Origin: Tetrahymena thermophila SB210
Lineage: Eukaryota > Ciliophora > Oligohymenophorea > Hymenostomatida > Tetrahymenidae
Direction: 5' to 3'
NCBI RefSeq assembly: GCF_000189635.1
Contig: NW_002475959.1
Location: 186,001 to 250,000, forward strand
DNA length: 64,000 nucleotides
Position numbers and translations under genes: made by a program. Of the stretch, positions 1 to 13,500 are shown piece by piece (the stretch's first letter is position 1; every line of letters starts with the position of its first letter). Under the pieces are notes generated by a model. The model was not told the DNA's origin, searched no databases, and was given only the letters and a program-made list of their open reading frames with translations.

Positions 1-1035
1 CTTTGGAATTAATAAAAAACAAAAACCCATCTTAAACCCCATAGACTGTAAGTAACACTCTAGGAAGTTTAGTTCAATTTACAGCTAGAGATGAAGCTAT
101 TGATGATTTGTTAAACCTTAAACTTGAAAAAATAGAAATTAAAAAGCAAAACTCTTAAAAGAGATCAAGTCCATCTCTTGATCCTTAAAGAAATTAAAAT
201 TCAAATCCTCCTTCTACTGATATTCCAGATGATGAAAATTTAAAATTTATTAACTAACCTCCATAAATAAATTCTTATAGGCACAGAAAGCCTAATAGTA
301 TATATATTTCTTCATTAGATAAGTAAAAAAGGGCAGAGAGTGCTAAAAATAAATCAAAATTAAATTTCTTTTAAAACGGCTTGATCAAAAAAGAATAGTT
401 ATAAGGTAAAAAAGTAGAGCCTGAATCTGCCAAATTTTCTCATCCTGGTAGAAAACTTTCAATCAAATAAAATGATGTTCTTAATTAATCAGACTCACAT
501 AGAGCAAGATTAATAATTCCAAAACCAATTTAATAAGAAGATCGTACAGATTTAAAATTGTAAATCAACAATGTAACTTAAAATTTAAAAAAGTATTTTA
601 AGATATTTATTTTTCATTTAAAATAGTCCCAAAACGACATCGAAAATCTATACAATCCTTAGCATGAAAACATTTAAAAACACACAGAAAAAATTGTAAC
701 TTTTTTTAAATATTATAAAAAAAACAAAAATTTTCTAATTAATCGAAATTTATTTTGTAATAGCATTTAATACTAATAAATATTATTTTTTTTAAAAGTG
801 TAATAGGATTCAAGGTATGTTCCAAAAATAAAAAGAGATTTATGAGTAAAAATATAAAAGAAAGATGACTGCAAATAAAGAAGAAATAGATTTACTAAAA
901 TAGCTAAATTCCGCTTTAGATGAATTGAAAAACGTTCACACATATTCATCATAAACTTCATCTAACAAAAATAATAATTGCAATAATAATATTAATAACA
1001 ACATTAATAATAATTAGTAAAAATAGATTCAATGA
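1..1035 (+). CDS. 3' end of a Ser/Gln/Asn-rich protein (partial)
   Basis: The gene enters from the left edge, so its start is missing. The first full codon is at base 3. Three exons (to 572, 627-695, 799-1035) are joined by GT...AG introns of 54 and 103 bases and end at TGA 1033-1035. Both joins are phase 0. The visible part is about 290 residues: a basic, Ser/Pro-rich stretch with many Lys-Ser pairs, then a short charged segment that could form a coiled coil (EEIDLLKQLNSALDELK, in exon 3), then an Asn-rich tail. I recognise no domain. The frame was chosen because it alone has a normal mix of Asp, Glu and Ser. The second intron's acceptor (AG at 797-798) was preferred to a later AG because only this one keeps the frame open. 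The function is unknown; low-complexity linkers of this kind are common at the ends of ciliate regulatory proteins. Confidence 0.6.
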
Positions 1036-2476
1036 TAATAGTCTAAAATATAATATACCATAATAACCATTTTAATTATATATCTTAAAATAAATAACTA
1101 AAAAATACTTTAATTAACATTATTTATAACTAAAACTAATAAATATCATTAAAAGATTTTAAATTTAAAATGTATTTTCTCACTATATTTTTCGTACTAT
1201 TTATTTTCTAAATTACTTACTACTTATCCAAAAAAACTAATTTATCAAAAATATTTTATTTAAAATCAATAAAAATAAATGTTTTCAGGTTAATCATCAA
1301 TATTAAATCAACAAGAGATTTAAATTTATGTATTTGTTTGCAAATATTAGTACATACTTCTATTTATAAATAAATATGGATAGTTTTATTTCCATAAAGC
1401 AAATTACCATAATGCAAATTCTTTACCAAATCTTTTATATATAAAAAAATAAATATTTAGCTTATAACTTTTTTACTTATTTTAGGTTTTATAGGTCAAT
1501 ATTATATAAAAATATATTAAACTCTAATCTCATTTATAATAGGTTTAAATAATGTAATTTTTACATGGATGTAGAATTAAGTTGTTTAGTTTATTTTATA
1601 AAAATAATGTTCCTAATATAATATATTTATTTAACAATCTGAATAATAGTTAAAACTAGTTTAAAGGAATATTTTCAATAAAGTTTTAATCACGCAAACA
1701 AAATATAAGATCTCAATAAGAGTAATCATTCTATTGATTTAATAATTAATTCTTTTCTATACAATAAATAATATAGGATTTACTGATTTCATTAATATAA
1801 TTTATAGTTTGTCATTTTTTTATTGACTATTCTCTCTAGTGCGTTCATTTATTTACAATAAATTAGGTATGGATAAATTATTGTTTATATTTTTCATTCA
1901 TTAAGATATAGGTCTATCTTTTTACAGTTCTTAGTAATAGGAGAGTCCTGCCTACATATGGAGATAGCACAGCCGTGTGTTTTTAGAAACTTTTCACCTA
2001 TACCAATACATAGTTTTTAGTATCTTTAGTTAATTATTTTTACTTTTAAATATCAGGATTGAGATACGAATCTATTTTTTAAAATGTATAGAATTGATAT
2101 CAAGACCAGTCAGATTCATTTAATATTTTAAAATAAAATAAAAATTTAAATTAACTCTACACAAATTACATAAAAATTGTTAATTCAATTATTACAGGCT
2201 ATAAGAATTATTTTAATATGAGACCTATATACTTTGTGCTTTCTTCTTAAATGTTTTAATTTTTTGATAGAATGAGAGGCGAATATTATATAAATGCTAC
2301 TCTTTTTTATATTAAGGCATTCATATATATCTCATATCTCTGTAGATTTTATTTTTATTAAAGTAAAATATTGAGCTATTATTAATAAAAAAACATTAAT
2401 ATTATACAGAAAATTTCTTATTAAGTTCAATTAAATTTATTCTTACATTTAATTACTAATTAATTTAATTACTAAG
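1036..2476. other. AT-rich intergenic spacer
   Basis: This spacer lies between the partial gene and the first Cys-rich gene and has no convincing coding frame on either strand. Almost all of it is A/T runs. The exception is a GC-richer patch near 1911-2020, listed separately as a possible RNA gene. Confidence 0.7.
1911..2020 (+). ncRNA. Candidate structured small RNA gene
   Basis: This patch stands out in an otherwise A/T-only spacer by its GC content and nested complementarity. CTATCT (1914-1919) can pair with AGATAG (1962-1967). Inside that, AGGA-GAG-TCCT forms a tight hairpin near 1939-1949. Immediately after, CACA-GCCG-TGTG forms a second hairpin near 1969-1980. Downstream, ACATAG is followed by a run of T, which would suit a box H/ACA-like 3' end or a Pol III terminator. 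I could not match it to U1, U2, U4, U5, U6, SRP, telomerase or a tRNA. Strand and ends are guesses. It could equally be a promoter element for the gene at 2477. Confidence 0.25.
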
Positions 2477-5400
2477 ATGAAAAGATATTTATTCATTTCC
2501 TTTACAATTATTATTTAATGTTTAGCTTTAGAAAAATTATAATAGCAATAAACTGTTGATAATTGTGTTAACTATGTTGAAGTTACTAATACTATTGGTC
2601 TATCTTTTTAAACCTAAACCCTTTGCATTGAGTGCTAAAAAGGCTATATCGTGAGTAGAAACTTTAGATAATGTATTGATATTAGGCATTCTTAATCTAA
2701 TTATTAATTCATTTATTGTAAAAGAATGGCTTAAAATGGGCTTTGTGCAGAAGCTATTGAAAACATGGTAATTTTTTCCAATTAAACTTTCTCTTAGCTT
2801 GGTGATTTAAAGTTATTAGAGAGATGTGCTATAGTTTAGCAAAATAAATAGGCTTGCATATATCCTAGATTAGGATATATTTTGGATATAAAAAAAGGGT
2901 TGATTACTAAGGATATATTTTTGACATTTTGTGCATTATATGACTCTGAAATCAAAGATTGTGTAGAATTTTAAAGTGGTTTTATCAGAATAAATAGTAC
3001 CCAATATGGTACTTTTATAGGATATAGCTTTATTAATCCTGATTAAGTTCTCCCTTTTTCTAATTCTCAAAATATTGCTTGCTCAAGAGGTTTTGAATTC
3101 AAATAAACAAGGTTTTTAAAAGGATGTTTATTGAGCTAAAAAAAATCTTAGTTAATGAATAATTAAATAGCTAACTGCTTATAAATGATGAACGATATAT
3201 AATGTAAAACCTGTTAAAAAGGATATGCTTTAAGAGATGATAAATAAAAATGTTAATTAGTAACTTAAAATTGCTAAGAATACACATAAATTTAGAATTA
3301 AAATGTTTGTATTTCATGCTTGCCATATTATATTTTGTTTTAATAATCATGTGTTTTTATGAAAGGATGTTAAGTTATTAGTCGAAAAAACCCTAAAAAA
3401 TGCATGGCTTGTGATAATAAATTTGAACTTATTGATGGAGAGTGCATGAGTTTAAAATCAAATCAAATAATTTATACATATGATTTTTAAAATGAAAATG
3501 AATAATCAAATTTAGATAAATAATCTTAGATTGATACTTACAGAAATGAAAAAGTAGAAGAAATTTATTTTAACCAAAATAAAATTCACTAATAGTTCAA
3601 TGTTTAATGGGCTGAGTGCAGTGTTATAGGTTAAAATAAATGCTTGAAGTGTAATGATTTAAGTTTCTATTATGATTAAAAATAAAAGAAGTGCTTATAG
3701 AGAGTACGCTCATTATATTGTAGCAATACGATTTATAATTAAGATGACTGTTTAAATTTAGAATGCTAAGAAGATTATTAAATCAACTAAGAGATATTTG
3801 ATAGATTAGACCTTAATGACAAGTTGACTATTTAATATATAGAGGAATATCTGAGTCATAAATTTTTTGATTCAGACTATCTAATGAGTGAATTTGAAAT
3901 TTAATAATTTTATTTAAATTATTAGCAAAAAGGAGCATCTATAGAAAACAAAGTATACTGCATAGCTAAATAGGTAACTCAAGATTAAAATTGTATTTAA
4001 TTTGATAGCTAAAATAAATAATGTTTAAAATGTTAACAAGGTTATTATTTAATAAACCATATTGAATTAGGTCAACCTTTTCTAAGATCATAATGTTAAA
4101 GTAATCTAATTGTGCTTAATCTTGATAACTGTATTTCTTATGATTTAGAGAAAAATGTTTGCTATGAATGCCAAGAAGGATATCATTTTAATTCTAAAAC
4201 TATGTAATGCTTAAAAAATATTTTAGATTGCTATATCCATACAGTGTAAAATGAATGCCTTTTATGTTAGGAAGGATATACTTTAAATCAGTAAAATTAA
4301 TGCAATATCATTTTTATAGAATAATTAAATAATTTTATGATTGAAAATAAACTTAAAAAATAGTAATTCAATCCTTAATGTGTCTTATTTTAAAATGAAA
4401 AATGCATTTTATGTGCAGAAGGTTTTGTATTAGATTTAACAAATAACTCTTAATGCTAATTTGATTCTTTATTTCCTGATTGCAAAACTATTGATTTCTT
4501 AAATTAAGATAAATCTGAAATACTAAATATGTAGATGTATTCTAGAGATTATAAAGTATGCAAAGAATGCAGATAAGGATATATAATTGAAAAAGGATTT
4601 TGCATTAAAAAATCAAAGATACCTTTTTAAAATCATATTACTGACTATTTAAATGGGATTACTAATTGTTTAATGTATGATGATTCAATTATTTGCTTAT
4701 AGTGTGATCATGGTTATTAATTTAATTAAAAAAAGAATTAATGCATTAAGAAATTTAAATTCGATAGGCTTTTATTTGAATAATAATTAGAACCAGTTTA
4801 GAATGGGTGCTTACTGTATTCAGATGATGGAAAGTGTAAAATTTGCTAAGATAATCTTTTTTTAATGACTGATTTTAACTGCTATGAAGAATGTCCTAAA
4901 GATTATTTTTTTTAATATGATAAACAACATGGTATTGTTTGCTTTGCTTGCCCACTGAATTGCTAAAAATGTACTTTTGATTATAATTATATTGGGAGTT
5001 ACAAGTAAGTAAAATGCTTGAGTTGCATTACTGGTTAGATATTTCATTCTGAAATTTATTAATGTAAGAGTAATTGTGAATTCTTAACTGAAGAAGATAC
5101 TAATTTTTGTGTAAAAAAGTGCAAACATAATTATTTCCAAATTGAAAATAAATGTTTAAAAAGTTGTCCTTTTTTCTATAAAGTAGTTGATGAAGAGAAT
5201 GTTTGCATTTAAGATTGTAAAGGAATGTATGGCTATCAAGACGATGCCAAAAAATGCTCAAAAGACTGTGATGAAGGATACGCAATAATGATAGACTAAA
5301 AATTATGTAAAAAATGCATAATCGACTAATGCAAAACATGTAATATAAATGAATTAGATGTTTGCATAGAATGTAAAATACCATACACTAATATTTAAGG

Positions 5401-7498
5401 AAAATGTAGATATTAATGCTAAAATAAATTGATTGTAGATAACTAAGAAAAATGTGATAAGAATGTAACTATTGAATACTGTACTAAATAGCTGTATGAA
5501 AGGTGTTAGGAATGCTTAAATACTTTTGAATTAACAAATGATTTGATTTGTGCATGTCCAGAAGGTACATTTTTTAATTAAAAAACAAATGAATGTGAGT
5601 TATGTGGTTTAAGATGCTTGTAGTGTGACTAAAAATTAGGATGTCTAAAATGTGCATAAACATTTTTAAAAATCAAGTTATTTGATAAATTGGAATGCAC
5701 TGATCAGTGCGGACCAGGATATTTCCAAGATTTACATTAAAATATGTGCTAAAGATGTCAAAAAAATTGTTTAATATGTAATGATACAAATAATTGTTTA
5801 GAATGTCTACCTACCTTCTAACTTTAGAATAATAACAAAAAAAATGAATGTACATGCCCTTTAAATTAAACGTTAAATGAGGAAAGTAATACTTGTGAAC
5901 TTCAATGCTAAGATGGATATAAACCTGATACGATGAAATGTTGTGAAACATAATATTGTTCTTAATGTAATAAAAATTCCTAAATTTGTGATAAATGCAA
6001 TAAAGATTTCCCATATCTTTTTCAAAATTCTTGTAGATAAGAATGTCCAGAGGGTTATTATTAAGATACTATAGAATTTTAGTGCAAAAGTTGCAGTCCA
6101 CTGTGTAAATTATGTGAAAAAGATTCATCGAATTGTCTTAGCTGTTCGTTACCTTAACATAAAATTGAGGATAGTTCATGCAAATGCAATAAAAACAAGG
6201 TGTTTTTCTAAAATGATTGCTTTATAGAGTGTCCTAAGTACACGATGCTTTCTCCTGATAAGATGGTTTGCGAAGAGTATTGTACTGATCTATCTTTTCC
6301 TGTCTTTGATGAATTAGGTAGATTTGAGAGGTGTGAATTCGATTTAGGATAACCAGATTCTAAATTTTGCTATTAGAATTTAAATTTCTTAAATAAATTA
6401 ATAGATTTTGGTATAGGTGAATAGAAAAAGTAATAATAGAGCGAATCTTTTATGTTAATAATTTAAATATAAAAAACTCCAAAAGATTGTTACATTTTTA
6501 AGTTAAGAGGAAAAGATGAAAATGACTCATTTCATTTAATTTAGAGGCTAAAAGATTAAAAAAACTAAGACTTGTTAAATATGAATTTTTATTTAGAAAG
6601 TGAAATAGAAATAAATTAAATCTAAGAAAATAATCTGGTCGAGTGTAATACCTATTACTGTATTTTTTACTTTGAAGTATACTTAAAAAATATTTTGCAA
6701 CAAATCTATAAATTAAGGATTAGTTCAGAATATAAAACAGTAATTGTTGAAGGAATTTAAGACTTTACTATTTTACTTAATGGAGAGTAGAATGTAGTTA
6801 TTCCATAATCAATACCTTAAGAGTAAATATTACAATCTGTAATGCAAATTTAATGTAGTCCTTCAAATTACTGCAGTTAAAGAGAAATAAAGACAGAAAT
6901 TAATCATCCAGTTTCAATAAGTATTGAAGCAACTTTTAAATTTGGAAACGATGAAGACAATTTACTAACAATTTATCCTCTATCTCTTTACATTTTAGAG
7001 AAAAATTCATTAAAATTACCTATATAAACTTTTTATTTTGATAATTCATTTCCCTCTTCAATAAAATTGATTGTTTATTTCAATCATCAAGCAAAGGGTT
7101 AGTTAATTATTATTTTAAGAGCCTATAATCAGAAATACTTTATGAAGGGTTTAGAATTTTTTAACTATGAAAATAACTACCTTAAATTTTTGGTTTAGGA
7201 AATAGGCATAGAAGTTTTAGAAGCTAAATAAAATTAAAAAGAAAAAGGGGATGAAAAATAATAAATAGACAAAAACATCTAAAGTAAGCAATAAGAAATT
7301 GACTCTGTCTATTAAATTTTTATTCTCTTTAATACTTTTATTTCTATAATCTTTTTAGTTAGTTTTTTAATTTATTGTTTTAGAAAAATAATAAATAAAA
7401 GAAACTAGCCTTAACAAACTCAACAAGTAGATATTTTAAATATTACTGAAGATAAAAGTACATAGTAGCAGTAATAAGTGTAAATTGAATTGAGCTGA
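2477..7498 (+). CDS. Cys-rich receptor-like type I membrane protein (paralogue 1)
   Basis: One uninterrupted exon of 1,673 codons ends at TGA 7496-7498. The ATG at 2477 gives an immediate hydrophobic signal peptide (residues 1-19, FISFTIIIQCLA core). The protein then has an N-terminal Cys domain (about 30-240), a low-complexity Asn/Gln/Glu stretch (about 330-370) and roughly 1,000 residues of repeated CxxC, CxxCxxGY and CPxGYY units like growth-factor-receptor Cys-rich or furin-like repeats. A Cys-poor beta-rich domain (about 1280-1590), one membrane span (about 1610-1635) and a short Gln-rich tail ending in QIELS follow. It is probably a surface or vacuolar glycoprotein; ligand and role are unknown. 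It is the first of three tandem paralogues on one strand, and the most diverged. Such genes are plentiful in Tetrahymena and are often misnamed zinc-finger lsd1 or bowman-birk proteins. I infer a membrane receptor or coat protein, not an enzyme. Confidence 0.88.
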
Positions 7499-7926
7499 TT
7501 TATAAAATAAGCCAAAAAATTCCTATTAATTTACAGAAACATCAAAAAAAATTAAAACTTTATTATTTAAAAAAAAATACATTCATTTTATCAATGAAAA
7601 GTATTTAATATATTATTTTCAAAGAGATGTTTATTTATACTCATTTTATAAGTTGTGAAATAAAACAAAAAAATTTGTTATTTCAATTTCAATTTTAATT
7701 CTCATGAAATTTTTATTTATTATTAAAATTAAAATATTAATTTATGCTTTAATAATTAAAAATATTTAGATTTTTTATAAATTTATTTGGTTTTATGCTA
7801 ATAAAAGAATAATTTGGAAAACAAAACAAGAATTACTTTATCTATTTAATTAAATTAACATAATTTAAAGATTCAAAAAAAATCCAAAAATTTAGCTTGC
7901 TAAAATAAGTAGACTGAAAATAAAAA
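7499..7926. other. AT-rich spacer between Cys-rich paralogues
   Basis: This stretch is A/T homopolymer-rich and shows no coding frame, RNA-like structure or recognisable repeat. It presumably holds the 3' flank of the upstream gene and the promoter of the next one. Confidence 0.7.
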
Positions 7927-10900
7927 ATGAAGCTAACTAGAATTATAATAGCCTTTTTAATAATTAATTACTATGCAGTCTCTGAATTATTTAATCATTT
8001 TGAAATAGATAAAATAGATAATTGCGTAGAATATGTTTATGCTCCTAGTAGATTTAATTACTATCTCTACGATTAAGCTCTTTGTATTTAATGTGAATTA
8101 GGATATGTAGTTTCAAAAAATTATAAATAATGCATTCATTTTATTTTTTAACTATCGTATCCTAAATATGGAAACTGTAAAAGGCTAGCGGAAGATGGAA
8201 AATGTGCTGAAGCACTTGATGGAATCGAATTACTCCCAAATAATCTATACACTATAGTGAAAGATTAAAAATTTTTAGAGAGATGTGCAATCGTAGATGA
8301 AAGTGAATCAGTGTGCATATTCCCAAGATTTGGATTTATTTTAGATGAATATACAAATAGTATTTTCAAGGACACTCACATGACTTTTTGTGCTTTGTAT
8401 AATTCAAAATATAATAAATGTACTAAGTTTTAATAGAGATTTTTGAGAAAAGAAAATACTTAATTAGGAGTTTACTTAGGTGAGAATTTTATAAGTCCTC
8501 ATTTATTGCTACCAAATTCATCTACTTACTATCTAAGTTGTTAAAATAATTATCTTTTTTTAACCAAGTTTCTTAATTAGTTTGATGGCTGTTTTGATGA
8601 TAATTTTTTATAAGATATTAATAATTTATATTGCACAAGTAACCATGCATTAAGGGATGATAAATTAAAATGTGAAATAATAATTCACTTTTGTCAGGAA
8701 TATACAGAGATAGAAGGAAATTAATTATGTATAAAGTGTATTCCTTTCTATAGACTTCATCTTTAAACATGTGTTGAATTACTTGGATGTGAGGTTATTA
8801 GCAAAGTAAATTCAAATAAATGTTTAAAATGCAGTACAAATAGAGTCCTCATTAATGGTGAATGCATTTTGAAAGATTAAAGAAGTTTGCAAAAAAAAAA
8901 TCTTGATGAATAAAGTAAACTAAAAAAATACACACATAAATAATTAAGAAAATATAACAGTATTAATTAATTGAATCAAAGTATCTTTGGTTTAGAAAAT
9001 TCAATTTAAAAATAGGCAAACTAAAATTAAAAAAATGAGGTTAATTTAAATCAAAGAATACTTAAAAACATAGAAAAAAATTTAGAAATTTTAGAAAAAT
9101 AGGGTAAAAATAAATAATAAATCTTACCTTAAGATAATATTTTATAATAAAATTATGATTAAAATAATGATAAATGTAAATAATGTATATTTGATGATGA
9201 GATGCAATGTATTTCATGTATTAATGAAGATTGCTATTTAAATGAAGAAAAAAATAGATGCCTACAGAGATAATAATCTTTTTACTGCTAAGATAAAATT
9301 TATAATAGTGATAATTGCTAAAATTTAATTTGTTAATCTTAAACTATTCTAAACCCAATTTTGATTCAAAACTTTGATCTTAAAAATATTGAGACAATCA
9401 CTTACTTAAATAATTTACTTGACATGAGTTTTTAAATAAATTCTGTAGTTTCTCATAATGAATTTGAAAATTTTATCTAAAAGTATTAGTTTTATGGTAT
9501 TAACAATAAAGCCAATATTTAGATATGCACTCAATTCCATTAATATTTAACAGAAGGAGATGAAATTTATTTTTAAGGAAATAATTTCTACAAATGTGAT
9601 AAAATAAGGTATCAAATATTAAAAAATTTTAATCTTCCTTTTATAGTATTTCGATGCTCAAATGAATTGAATGTTTAAAATATTTTTTATGAAAATTGTT
9701 TTTCATATGATTTAGAAAAATCTTTTTGCTTGTAGTGTCTTTAAGGTTTTCATTTCAACTCAGAGACTATGGTATGTGAAAAAAATATTTAAAATTGTAT
9801 AATTCATAGTATATATAATACTTGCATTATATGTAAAAGTGGCTATAAATTAATTAACGGAATATGCTAAGAAATTTGTGGGATACCTGTGCCAGGAAGT
9901 GTAACTTAATTTCATTCCTTTTATGTTTTGGAAAAATCTGGTAACAAATAGACAATTTGCAAAAATACAAGTATTCCGTGCAAGAGATTTATTAATGATA
10001 GATGTTTTGAGTGTTTTGAAGGATATGTTTTAGATTACTCTTCAAATTTTTCTTGTATAAAAGATACTCATTTTCCTGATTGTAAAATAATAGATTAATT
10101 TGAGTAAAATAATGAAATTAAAAATTAAAATATGAATACCTTTGATGGCAAAAAGTGCATATAATGCATAGATGAATACAATTTATTTTAAGGCTTATGC
10201 TTTTGTCAAAAAATGAATTGCTTAAATCATATTACTTGTAATTAAAATGTTTGTTATAAAAAATTTAGGAGTTTATTTATAGGATAAATTAATTTGGAAG
10301 TCACTTAGTATTTGGAAAAATAAGGAGATTTTTACAAAGTTTTAAATTGCAGCATTCCATATTGTTTAGCGTGCCATGAAGGAAATATTTGCATAAAATG
10401 TATGTTTGGATATTTTTATGAGGCATCATAATAAACTTGTATAGCTATTAATTAAAAAAATTACATATAAATTGAATAAGAAAAACAAGCTTGTCTTGAT
10501 TATAGTATAAAAGATAAGTGCCAAAAATGCAAACATGGATATTATCTAATGCCAGATTTTAAATGCTATAGAAAATGTTTGCCAGGTTATTAAATAATAA
10601 ATAATATTAAATTTGGTAGCATTTGTTATAAAGTTCCATACGCATGTCATAGATACACATTTTCTATTGAAGTGTATTTAAATTATGGGATAGTAACTTG
10701 TTATTAATGCTTTAAAAATTACTTTTTATATTTAGAAACAAATGAATGTAAAAAAATATGCATTTATTACAAAAATAAAATATAAGATAGTTAATTTTAA
10801 TGCTTAAAGCATTGCCAATATACATATCTTCTTGAAGGAAGAGAATGTACACTATATTGTCCTAAGTTTTATAAAATTATCAATGGCTAAAATTTTTGTG

Positions 10901-13203
10901 CTGATTCATGTTAGGGATTATATAGATACGAAGATAACAATTTGAAGTGTACAAATGTATGCCAAGAAGGATATCAGCCTATTAGAAAAGATTTAGTTTG
11001 TAGAAAATGTTAAGATAAAAATTGCTTAAGGTGTAGTAATAAATAATTTTAATTTTGTTTTAAATGCAATATAAATTATACAAGTATTGAAGGTAAATGC
11101 AAGTATATATGCTCTAATTTTGCTATAGTAGATAATATTTCAGATTGCTCAACTGATAATTTAGTATAATATTGCATTACAGAAAAATAGGGTAAGTGTA
11201 TTAAATGCGAAGATAATTTTTCATATGATGAATAATAAAATAAATGCATTTGCTAACCTACAATAGGGTATTTTGAATATAAAACAAAGACTTGTTAAAA
11301 ATTTTGTGATAAAAATTGCTTGATTTGCAATAATAATAATAAATGTATATAATGTATGCCTAATAAATTTTTGATTAAAAACGAATTAATAACTATATGT
11401 ACTGATAAATGTCCAGTAGGTTATTATCCTTTAAAAAAAAATAGTGAGGGAACTTTCTTAGAATGTGTAAAATGCCCATTACACTGCTTTTCATGTATAA
11501 ATAGTTATACATGTACAGAATGCAATCATTTATATGAGGAATATTCTTGTAATAATTAAACAGATAACGTATATTGTATATTACCTTATTAGCAAATCAA
11601 AGATAATTAAAGTGTACCTATTAGATATTAATGCTGTAAAGTATAAAATTGTGATATATGTTCTTAAGATTCTCTCTAAATTTGTGAAAAATGTGATCAT
11701 AGTTATCCTTTTCTATATCTGAATACATGTCTAGAAAAATGTCCAGAAGGAACATATGCTGATGAATAAAATATTTGTTAAAGATGCCATCCTTTATGTA
11801 GAACTTGTTCATTTAAATTGGCAACATCATGCCTTAGTTGTGTTTTACCTAAAAACATGGTTGAGTCAGATTAAACATGTAGATGTTCAAATTAAAATTT
11901 TTTTTTTTTAGATTATTGCTATTCTGAGTGTCCAAAATTTACCATGATACTTGATGGAGAAGTAAGTAGAATGTGTAAGTAATTCTGTCAGGACTATAAC
12001 TCTTATCCTGTATTTGATGATAAGGGAGTCTTTGAGTTTTGTGAATATAATATCGACTAGTAAAATTCTAAATTTTGTGAATAAAATTTAGTAAATTTGA
12101 ATAAATACATAACTCTTGAAATGAAAAATTCTGAATAAAATAGTTAAGTATAAAGTATTTTAATAACTATTAGAATTTCGTAAACTCCTAAGGAATGCTA
12201 TGAATTTAATCTTAACACTAACGCAAGGATGACTGAGGATGCTTTAAATCTTGAATTTATAGAATTTAAAGTCGATAAATATCATAATTATTATTTTTTA
12301 CTATAAAGTAAAGTTAATATATCACAATTAACATAAAGGGATATAAATAAGTGTAAATAAAATATTTGCACTTTATTTTTATAAATTTACCAAGGAGGAA
12401 TATTAAAAAAAATAATTGTATTGAAAATAAATTTAATTACTCAAGTGATTGTAATTAAATCAATCTAATAAACTAATTTAAATACTATTTAGAAAAAATA
12501 ATTTGAATAGTATCAAATACAAAATTAACCACTGCTAAATTCAGTTATGTCCGTGAACTGTGAAGATTTTATAGTTTGCAATTATCAATCAATTATTTCA
12601 TACCCTTCTATTTCTTTAATATTTGATATATAGGTTTTATTTGATAATACAAATGAAACTAAATAGTCACTTGCGTTAATCCCTATCTAAGTGTATATAA
12701 TTTAGTAAAATAATAAGCTAATCCCTATTGATAATTTATTTTATGATAACTTCTATCCTTCAAAATTAAAAATAGAAATCAGCTTCAATGAATTAGTTGA
12801 AGGCAAATTAGTCTTCTTGATTAAGGTAAGAGATTGGAAAGATTATTTGCTCGGTTATTAGTATCTTATGAATAAAAATAAATAAAACAAATATATTCAA
12901 TAATTTATAGATATTAAGATAAAGAGCAAAAATAACCCAACAAACAATAAAAATATTGATTAAAATTAAAACTATATTGATTTGAAATACAAAATTATCA
13001 TTATCTTTAACATAATTGTATGCATTCTTATAATAATCTTAGTAATATTTAATTGTATAAGAAAGATTAAAATCAAAATCCCTGCTTATTAGTAATAATA
13101 TGATGAATAAGAATCTAGTATATTTTAATAAACTAGTTCATGCTTTCATAATGAAGAATAAATAAAATCAAAATCTGATAAATATTTATTTAATTCAAGA
13201 TGA
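7927..13203 (+). CDS. Cys-rich receptor-like type I membrane protein (paralogue 2)
   Basis: A single exon encodes 1,758 residues, from ATG 7927 to TGA 13201-13203. The start is supported by the signal peptide that follows (TRIIIAFLIINYYAVS). The N-terminal module (CVEYVYAPSRF ... CIQCELGYVVSKN ... CKRLAEDGKCAEALDG) is clearly homologous to that of the gene at 13501 and more distantly to the gene at 2477. A Lys/Asn/Gln-rich insert lies at about residues 315-400. Long arrays of CxxC and CPEGxY repeats follow, then a Cys-poor domain containing SIISYPSISL (about 1556), a membrane span near residues 1687-1712 (IIIIFNIIVCILIIILVIF) and a cytoplasmic tail with YQQQYDEQES. It is probably a cell-surface protein of unknown ligand. 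It is closer to the third paralogue than to the first, which suggests successive tandem duplication. Confidence 0.88.
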
Positions 13204-13500
13204 AATATATATCAAAATAAGTACTCTATTTTTAAATCTTTCAATAAATTGATTATTCTATAAAATTTATATCTTGTAAAATAACATATATTCAGGTAAT
13301 AATGATAGATTTATAATCAGATTTAAGTTGATAAAATTAATAATAAAATAGATATTATTAAATTAAATTTCATATAAAAATTGTATTAGTTTTTATTAAG
13401 CCAATAAATAAATGTTTTTAATTTTAACTTATTAATTTAATTATCTAAATCAATTTTTATAAAAATTATTGATATTAAATTAATGTTTCTATGTTCAACT

